From Trichomonas tenax (Eukaryota > Parabasalia > Trichomonadida > Trichomonadidae): a stretch of 64,000 nt of DNA. The stretch is taken from positions 1 to 64,000 of the forward strand of contig JALKBU010000034.1 in the NCBI GenBank assembly GCA_023091735.1. Direction: 5' to 3'. Positions 57,625 through 64,000 of the stretch are shown here, piece by piece; position 1 is the first letter of the stretch; every line of letters begins with the position of its first letter. The notes beneath the pieces are model-generated. The model saw only the letters and a program-made list of their open reading frames with translations, was not told the origin of the DNA and did not search any database. A program made the position numbers and the translations under genes.

Positions 57625-58782
57625 TACATGTATTTGTTTTGTTTGTAATAAATTAATATTTCTATCACTTCCAAACCTCAATTTCCCATCAAAAATGTTT
57701 TATACATTGATAAGCATTATAACGCATGAATTGGAGAAATATACAAAATATCAAACACTATTTACGATGAATAGTGTAATTTAACTTACATCATTTCTAA
57801 CTTCTATTTTGTTTGCATATCACATAAGTCTAAATAGTTAAAAATAGAATATGTGAAATAGCTATTTTATTATAATGACTTGAAATTGTTTTTAGTGGTT
57901 TTATTAAGAGATGTGAGGTGTGGTTGCTATAGATATATGATTAAGATACTAAATAATGTTCAAAATCAAAGATATGTTCATGATCAATCGGGGAAAAATT
58001 TTCCTTCTACGGTGTAGTCCCGCGACCTTCATAACTTTTTATCTGATCAATATTTTTTTCGATTTGAAAGTACTTTCATGTACATATTGATAGTTGTCTA
58101 TCCAGTGGTATAAGTTGCACAGTCTATATATCTATCAAAACATTGATTGCGTTTCAAATCGTCCAAAAATATACGATTTCCAGCATAAATGTATGCACTA
58201 ATATGCAGCGCTGAGGAAAGATGGTGTCTCAGCGAATAATTTTTTTTTCATTGCCAAATCTAAAATTCTCAAATTTTACATTATTACAGCTGCAAATTTA
58301 AATACCATCAAATTCAATAACTTTCATGTGTATAATCGCCCTCAAATCAATTAACGAATTAGTTGCATTTTTAATTTTAAGCGTATAAGAGGCATTTGAA
58401 TCAATAATACACATAAAAATATCATATGCTGCATATGATATTTTTATGCTGGAAATCGTATATTTTTGGACGATTTGAAACGCAATCAATGTTTTGATAG
58501 ATATATAGACTGTGCAACTTATACCACTGGATAGACAACTATCAATATGTACATGAAAGTACTTTCAAATCGAAAAAAATATTGATCAGATAAAAAGTTA
58601 TGAAGGTCGCGGAACAACACCGTAGAAGGAAAAATACTGCCTGATCAATTGTGAATCTCAGAAATATATTGGTCAATCGCTGTGTTTTTAATTGCAAAAT
58701 GTTACATATCTACATGTGATATGATTTCGGTGTTATTTCGATTGCCATGTTAAATCTCTGAAAAAACGTTGATATTTTTTTT
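57625..58782. other. Intergenic gap, 1.16 kb, mostly one transposable element
   Basis: Apart from the element at 57989-58641, the gap is A+T-rich flanking sequence, including the promoter of the 58783 gene. Confidence 0.6.
57989..58641. mobile_element. Complete non-autonomous DNA transposon, 653 bp, ~200-bp inverted ends, 8-bp target duplication
   Basis: Left and right arms are near-perfect inverted copies over about 200 bp (shared: TTTTCCTTCTACGGTGT, GCGACCTTCATAACTTTT, GATTTGAAAGTACTTTCATG, GATAGTTGTCTATCCA, ACGATTTCCAGCATAAA). The 8-bp TGATCAAT flanks it on both sides (57981-57988, 58642-58649). The centre has a palindrome CATATGCTGCATATG. No transposase is encoded. Long inverted ends with an 8-9-bp duplication fit Mutator-like or hAT-type mobilisation. 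Confidence 0.88.
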
Positions 58783-59919
58783 ATGTCTGTTCATCCAAGG
58801 ATTCGTCCAATAATCAATTCTCGTTTATTTCCACCTTCACTGGACTCTTCCGAACACGCACCTCGTCGTAAGCCTTTAGATCCTATGGTTCGGAGAGCAT
58901 TTTTGAAAAATCAGATGTCGAACGAACCAAAATCGTACCAAGCACAGGAATTTTTGTCGCCGGAGTACTTGGACCAGCAAAGGCGCCTTTTAATGCTCGA
59001 TATTTCAAATATTCAAAAAGAATTATTGCCTTTGAAGCAGCAATTCGAAAAATTAAAGCAAGCTGAAGAACCACCGACGCGAGCAACAACACCACATCAC
59101 CAATCATCACCAAAATCACTGAGAAGCCTGCGAGACGAATATTCGTTTGATTCACCGAGATTCACAGAAAACAAGAGAATAGATTTTGCGCAAATGGTAA
59201 AGAAAAGTCAGATAGAGTATGAAGACGCCTGTGCTCAAATTGCACAATTAAGAAGAATTTACTGCGAAGCGAACAAATTACGCTTAGAGGACCAGGTTCA
59301 GGAATACCAGGAACAAATAGAAGAGCTGACGCAATCTTTGGATACTTCAAACTATAAATTAGAAAAGGTTATTTCTCAACTTGACGCGATCGCTGCTTCT
59401 GAAGAAACATCGCGTATTATTGAGCAGCAGGACAAGATACGGGCACTTCGTGAAGAACTCGATAAGCTCCTCGATATAGAAGACGAATATATCAAGAGAA
59501 ATGACGATCTTCTCGATGAACAGCCTCAGATCACAACATTAGCGAACAGAGTTGAATTCTTGAAGAAGAAGCTTTCTTCGATTCAATACAACCTCTCGGC
59601 AAAGCGCGTTGATCTCATCAAGAGACAGAAAGCATTCGATTACAGAATTATAGAATTAAAGAATTTGCTGAATCAAGCAAAGAAACAGAAGCAAAAGAAG
59701 GTCAAGAAGATTTTTTTGTATGGTGTAACAGCTAAATATGAGTCTCCTGTAATAGAAGATGAGCATCCTGCTGAAGAGCAACAACCTGAAACTCAACAAG
59801 AGGAAAAGAACGTTCAGAACTCTCCTAAGCAACCTCAAGAGCCAACAAAGCATCTTGAAGAGGAAATCGAGTATGAATATGAGTACGAATACGATGAAGA
59901 GGAAGAAGAAAGTAATTAA
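58783..59919 (+). CDS. Coiled-coil protein with acidic Tyr/Glu tail, 378 aa
   Basis: I do not recognise a family. After a basic, Pro-rich N-terminus (about 1-60), residues about 65-100 and 130-305 are coiled coil (EQIEELTQSLDTSNYKLEKV, RVEFLKKKLSSIQYNLSAKR). The tail is Pro/Gln/Glu-rich and ends in alternating EYEYEYEYDEEEEE. No signal or membrane helix. The gene begins 134 bp after the 653-bp element. A structural role in the cytoskeleton or flagellum is plausible from composition only. Confidence 0.75.
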   Translation: MSVHPRIRPIINSRLFPPSLDSSEHAPRRKPLDPMVRRAFLKNQMSNEPKSYQAQEFLSPEYLDQQRRLLMLDISNIQKELLPLKQQFEKLKQAEEPPTRATTPHHQSSPKSLRSLRDEYSFDSPRFTENKRIDFAQMVKKSQIEYEDACAQIAQLRRIYCEANKLRLEDQVQEYQEQIEELTQSLDTSNYKLEKVISQLDAIAASEETSRIIEQQDKIRALREELDKLLDIEDEYIKRNDDLLDEQPQITTLANRVEFLKKKLSSIQYNLSAKRVDLIKRQKAFDYRIIELKNLLNQAKKQKQKKVKKIFLYGVTAKYESPVIEDEHPAEEQQPETQQEEKNVQNSPKQPQEPTKHLEEEIEYEYEYEYDEEEEESN

Positions 59920-60292
59920 AATTATATTTGTTTTATTGTTTGTAATTGTCTTGGATTATTTGTTATATTCATTTTTTAAAACTTATCCTTTATATTCGGG
60001 CTATACCTCTATATGTACATCTATTAAACAATGTGAGAAACAAATTTGATATGTTTTAACAGAATATGAAGAGAAATATAAGTCATCTTCGCCTTATTTT
60101 TAATGTTTATCGTGTTTTTACATCAATAAAATATGTTCATTCATTGGATTAGCAATGAAATTTACATGACAAAATGTGAGTTTATATGTCAATAAATTTA
60201 AAAATCATAAAATTTTAGATATAGTTATGGAATATTGTATAAATGCTGTATTCAAAATTTGATGAAAATCCAAAAAGTGCACGTTTAAAATA
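59920..60292. other. Intergenic gap, 373 bp
   Basis: Contains one TTTACATGACA motif. A 51-codon open stretch at 59894-60049 with a hydrophobic segment overlaps the end of the upstream gene; it is not supported as a gene. Confidence 0.45.
60161..60171 (-). promoter_or_regulatory. Recurrent intergenic motif TTTACATGACA
   Basis: The reverse complement of TGTCATGTAAA, about 120 bp before the 60293 start; followed by a near-match TTTATATGTCA at 60181. Confidence 0.45.
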
Positions 60293-61408
60293 ATGATTGA
60301 CAAGTGGCGATTTCAAGGTTTCCTATTAACACAGAACCTTTCACAAGAGGAAGAAAACTACAGAAGACTCACGGTGACAACGAATGCAGAGATTGAACGC
60401 CTTAAAGATGTTTCTAACAGCATTCAAAAAGAAATAAAACTTCGTACAAAGCAGATACAGGATGCACAGGATGAAATATCGGCTTTGGAATCATCAATAC
60501 AAATGATAACGAGTAACTGCGATAAAATATCTCAAAAAATACAAAGTTCGGAACAAGAATTCAATATTGCAGCAGAAACATTGAAAAAACACTTGCAAAC
60601 TAAAGAGGAAATCGAGGATTACATCAAAGAGAAGGATCAAGAACTTGTTTCTAAGATTCCTTTCGAAAAAATTAGCCAATTAAACTATTTATCAGGTCTT
60701 TTAACCAAAATTATTGGCCTACAGAAGAGCCATCAAAAGAAACAGCGTGAAATCGAAGAAAGGGCAAACTTTTACACAAAATTGGAAATACTCAATCAAA
60801 CACTCAAAAAACAGAAAGTTCTCAAGAGCCAATGGGAAGCCATAAGTATGGAAATCGAAAAGAGCATTAAAGAACGTGAAGAATATGAAAAATTAAAAGA
60901 GCAATTTGTGTTGTTGCAAAAGCAAGGAAAAATTGAACATAACGAACGTGAAGAACAAGGAAGAACCCAAAAGCAAGCGCTTAATGAGGAGAGAGATCGA
61001 TTACTCGCAAGGCAACGCGAATTAGAAAAAGTATTAAGCGAAGAAAATGCGAAATTCCAAAAAGCGAGGAAAGAGTCACAAGGCGAAGTCGATAAGATAT
61101 ACGACCACATCAACCAACAGGAACAGCAAATTGCAGATCTCAAGGAAAAGATTGAAAATGCCAAAAACATGATCGACTCTCGAAAAACCATTTCTGTGAT
61201 GACAGACACAATCCCACAGACAACCAGACCTGTCATAACGCAGACCCAGACTGCGCCCAAGAATAATCCAATTCTTGGAATCGATGGAGATGCTTTCGAG
61301 AAACCTTTAGACTTGAATTTAGATTTCGGTGATGACGACAAATCAGAGATATTTGGAGTCCTTAATGGACTGTTGGAGCGCGCGAAAGAGATCACTTTGA
61401 GGGATTAA
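60293..61408 (+). CDS. Coiled-coil protein, 371 aa
   Basis: I do not recognise a family. Nearly all of residues 15-300 are predicted coiled coil (TNAEIERLKDVSNSIQKEIK, QREIEERANFYTKLEILNQT, LLARQRELEKVLSEENAKFQ), with a short non-helical linker and an acidic C-terminal segment (LDLNLDFGDDDKSEIFGVLN) that could be a binding site. Length and composition resemble axonemal or IFT-associated coiled-coil proteins, but no diagnostic motif is visible. The ATG follows AAAAAGTGCACGTTTAAAAT. Confidence 0.75.
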   Translation: MIDKWRFQGFLLTQNLSQEEENYRRLTVTTNAEIERLKDVSNSIQKEIKLRTKQIQDAQDEISALESSIQMITSNCDKISQKIQSSEQEFNIAAETLKKHLQTKEEIEDYIKEKDQELVSKIPFEKISQLNYLSGLLTKIIGLQKSHQKKQREIEERANFYTKLEILNQTLKKQKVLKSQWEAISMEIEKSIKEREEYEKLKEQFVLLQKQGKIEHNEREEQGRTQKQALNEERDRLLARQRELEKVLSEENAKFQKARKESQGEVDKIYDHINQQEQQIADLKEKIENAKNMIDSRKTISVMTDTIPQTTRPVITQTQTAPKNNPILGIDGDAFEKPLDLNLDFGDDDKSEIFGVLNGLLERAKEITLRD

Positions 61409-61481
61409 AAAACTGTATTTGTATTGTTTTGTATAATTAATAAACATCTTTATATTAGAATCACAAAAAATAAAAGTAATA

Positions 61482-63359
61482 TTACTTCTGGAAGAAGACT
61501 TGATATTTCTCCTTAACAGGATGTCCGCATATTGGGCAATTCTCGTCTCCTGCCTTGTGTAAGCAGCCTGTGCACACAGCGTGCTGGCAGGCTGGGAAGT
61601 AAATGTTTCTCTGGTTCGTGTTGCAGCTCTGGCATGTGAGAATCTTCTTTGCTCTTTCAAATTCTCTCTCTTCAATGAAATCGAGCTTTGGGATGAAGAA
61701 ATCTTTGAAGACATCGCGCTGCTTTGCAAGAATGAATCTCTGCTCTTCAACGTGACGAATCTGTTCCTCGATTTGTGCAAATTCTTCATCTAAAGCAGAT
61801 TCTTCGGTGCAAAGATCGTTGTATTTCTTCTCATAATCAACTGGCTCTGCATTCTGCTGTTCGTCGATCTGCTCTCTTAACTGAGCAGCAGCAAGGTCAT
61901 CTTGAAGTTGCCTTGCGTAGCTGGAGACGTTCTGGCAGAAGGCATCGATTGATGATGTGCGGTATGCCTCAATGAATCTGGTATATTGAACCTCTAACTT
62001 TCTGAGGTCGCGATTTTGATTTGATAATTCTTCGATCTGCATTTGAGATTTAGCGCTATCAGCGATAGCACTGAAGTTTGCTTGCTGTGTGTAAAACCAT
62101 TTTTTGGATGACTCAGAGGAGACTTTGCATGCCTCGAAAATCTCTGTTCTCATATCTCTCAGCTGCTCGAACATTTCGTAAGCAGAAGAAAGTTCGATAT
62201 TATCGTTGCTGTCTTTTTCTGTCTTCGCCATTTTCTCTTTGAGAAGTTTGTCGACTTCATCCCATTCTTCGATGTTGTCTTGCTCCATTGATTCAAACCT
62301 CGCTGATGGATCCTTCGGGAAGATTGCCTCTGTGTATGGTGAATACTTAACTTGCAAATTAAGTAATTGGTTGTTAAGTTCAGCAGTATCGTTTTTCAGG
62401 TTGTTCTGTGCAACCATGTACTTCTCATATCCCTTAAAGCTCGCGGACTTGATAGATTCGAATTTTTCTTGCGCTTTTGCGAGCTCTTCGTCAACTCTTT
62501 TGATAGTTGATGTCTGATTTCTGAGTGATTCAGCGATTAGGTTGAGGAAGTGATATCTCTGCTCAACGGACTTGTAGAATGGTGAATTCAAGATTGATTC
62601 TGGTGGAACATCGTGAATAGAGAAAGAATTTGGATCTGAAATTTTTGGTTTGAATGCTTTGATTTGTGCGCGAATACTGTCGATATCTGAGAGTTTATGA
62701 GCTATTGCACCAATAATACCGCGTATTTTACAAATTTCTTCTGTAATATTTTCACTATCAACGATGGTTTTGAGTCTTTGTTCGAATTCCGGTGGCAAAG
62801 ATATTGAATTTTGTTGCTGTGCTGGTAAATCCTTTGGAAGGTTGGCACAAAGCGAAGGTTCGATGATTTCTTCTCCAGATTGGAATTCGCTTGGTGTAAT
62901 GAACTTCTGGAGAATAGCGATAGATCTGGCGCTGGATCTGTCGAAATCCGATCTAATGATGTTATTGATGGCTGTGTCCATTGACTGGTAAACGTAATTA
63001 ATGTGACTGGCGAGTTGTTCAACTTTTGTTCTTTGCGCAACGTAGTCGCACTCCTGTACGAACCTCAGGAGTGGGCTAGGAAGTGAAAATTGGTGAGTAT
63101 CAAATATGAAGTCAAGCATAAAAAGGTCAAATGTGATAACCTCCGCTGCTCCCATAATATTCATGCACTCTGCACTCAGTTTTCTCGCTTTTTCTTGGCT
63201 CTGTTCAATTGTTTTCTCGAGATTTTTAATCCTGTTCTGGTGCTTTATGATTTCCGCGTACATTTCGTCAGGCGGAGTGTAGTCGACGATCTGCGGAATC
63301 TCTTTCTCCGGCTGACCGTAGTTTGGAGGATACGCTGATGGTGGAGCAGTATAACTCAT
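61482..63359 (-). CDS. Coiled-coil RING-finger protein, Bre1-like layout
   Basis: I start at 63359 (MSYTAPPSAYPPNYG), the first ATG. The 625-residue protein has a Pro-rich head, long coiled coils (about 30-560), and a C-terminal RING: LTCQSCNTNQRNIYFPACQH, then CTGCLHKAGDENCPICGHPV, ending YQVFFQK. All eight zinc ligands can be assigned (C-C-C-H-C-C-C-C type). The coiled-coil-plus-terminal-RING layout matches Bre1/RNF20-type E3 ligases, which ubiquitinate histone H2B, but other coiled-coil RING ligases share it. AAAAGTGAC lies directly before the ATG. Confidence 0.78.
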   Translation of the reverse strand: MSYTAPPSAYPPNYGQPEKEIPQIVDYTPPDEMYAEIIKHQNRIKNLEKTIEQSQEKARKLSAECMNIMGAAEVITFDLFMLDFIFDTHQFSLPSPLLRFVQECDYVAQRTKVEQLASHINYVYQSMDTAINNIIRSDFDRSSARSIAILQKFITPSEFQSGEEIIEPSLCANLPKDLPAQQQNSISLPPEFEQRLKTIVDSENITEEICKIRGIIGAIAHKLSDIDSIRAQIKAFKPKISDPNSFSIHDVPPESILNSPFYKSVEQRYHFLNLIAESLRNQTSTIKRVDEELAKAQEKFESIKSASFKGYEKYMVAQNNLKNDTAELNNQLLNLQVKYSPYTEAIFPKDPSARFESMEQDNIEEWDEVDKLLKEKMAKTEKDSNDNIELSSAYEMFEQLRDMRTEIFEACKVSSESSKKWFYTQQANFSAIADSAKSQMQIEELSNQNRDLRKLEVQYTRFIEAYRTSSIDAFCQNVSSYARQLQDDLAAAQLREQIDEQQNAEPVDYEKKYNDLCTEESALDEEFAQIEEQIRHVEEQRFILAKQRDVFKDFFIPKLDFIEEREFERAKKILTCQSCNTNQRNIYFPACQHAVCTGCLHKAGDENCPICGHPVKEKYQVFFQK

Positions 63360-64000
63360 TGTCACTTTTATTGTGAATATGAAACTTCTCTCATTTCATT
63401 TTCCCTAAAATATTTTGAGATTTTAACTTTAAAAATCTTATTTATATTCATTTCTCAACCATCCCATTCAATAACTTCATTATGTATATTCTAATCAAAT
63501 TATTTCCATCATCATTCACAATGAAATTCTACAAAACATATATTAAATGATTTACATTGTTGTGCTCTATAAAATGATATAAAAACAACATTGATCTATT
63601 AATCACATGATGTTGTTTATCAATGAAGAATGCTTCCATGGAAAAATCAAGAAATAGACTCAAATGTTCGATTGCAAGATCTGTAACTTTTATATATCAA
63701 ATGCCATAACCAACAGATGGTATTTATATAGAAAGTAATCGTTATTTCCTGATATTAATATCTCGAATATGAAAAACATAAGCCAAACAAAAATATTTAT
63801 ATTATAATAACAAATTAATATAAAACTTAATAGTGGCAATCATTAAACTCATTTTGGCACATTTGATAAAATATTTCAATATTATTTTTGGATTATTCAT
63901 ATACATTTGATAGAATAATATTCATTTTTTGAATGCGTTATGAATTGTATGATGCACATTTTGTAAAATTATGAAAATTATTTTTTGATTATATATTTTG
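63360..64000. other. Intergenic tail of the window, 641 bp
   Basis: Very A+T-rich DNA upstream of the RING gene. No ORF, repeat or RNA gene recognised. Confidence 0.5.

Noticed and set aside
59894..60049. 51-codon ORF with a hydrophobic segment (MKRKKKVIKIIFVLLFVIVL)
   Set aside because: It overlaps the end of the 58783-59919 gene, has no promoter-like box, and A+T-rich DNA yields hydrophobic frames by chance.

Overview
This is A+T-rich eukaryotic DNA (about one third G+C by eye) from a flagellated protist, most likely a parabasalid (trichomonad). Tritrichomonas-like is my best guess; the species is not provable from the sequence. The evidence is: nearly all genes are single uninterrupted ORFs, and I saw no trichomonad intron signature (ACTAACACACAG 3' end); many ATGs lie about 10-40 nt downstream of a TCACTTT/TCATTTT box like the trichomonad Initiator (TCA+1YTWY); the gene set is eukaryotic (NMD3, U1-70K, eL43, dynamin, XRN, ESCRT-I) with cilium genes (IFT139, B9D2, centrin, TTLL) and a GP63-like protease. 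TAA is the usual stop codon. No tRNA, rRNA or CRISPR was found.

Layout. 0-8 kb: the end of a transposable element, a charged protein, a flavodoxin-fold quinone reductase broken by one TAG, PTPA, a MIF4G protein and a dynamin. 8-14.6 kb: a small unknown gene, a degenerate S1/P1 nuclease with a C-terminal membrane anchor, and IFT139. 14.6-18 kb: a repeat-rich gap with three small inverted-repeat elements around a frameshifted ankyrin gene. 18-39.6 kb: a dense block holding UBC12-like E2, CK2-alpha-like kinase, B9D2, a chromodomain protein, NMD3, centrin, a surface-type membrane protein, a GP63/M8 protease with an IPT/TIG-like domain, a tandem AAA ATPase, an IQ coiled-coil protein, a TTLL with an N-terminal membrane anchor, eL43, U1-70K, a broken GT61 glycosyltransferase and a Vps37. 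39.6-47 kb: a gap with a decayed reading frame, an intact kinase, XRN, and a broken paralogue of the kinase. 47-53.5 kb: a C2/PQG-repeat protein, a 770-codon frame without an ATG, a roughly 1 kb inverted-repeat element, and a sirtuin. 53.5-56.3 kb: a decayed G+C-richer reading frame and hairpins. 56.3-64 kb: a Ste24-like membrane protein lacking its zinc motif, a 653-bp element with 200-bp inverted ends, two coiled-coil proteins and a RING protein.

Genes are independently transcribed housekeeping units with no operon logic. The most notable system-level signal is regulatory: an 11-bp motif, TGWCRYGTAAA, occurs at least 17 times, always outside genes and often just upstream of start codons, where my rough base-composition expectation is below one. 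Secondary signals are two membrane-anchored enzyme families that lost their metal-binding residues, and a high density of broken genes, most of them beside transposon-like repeats.
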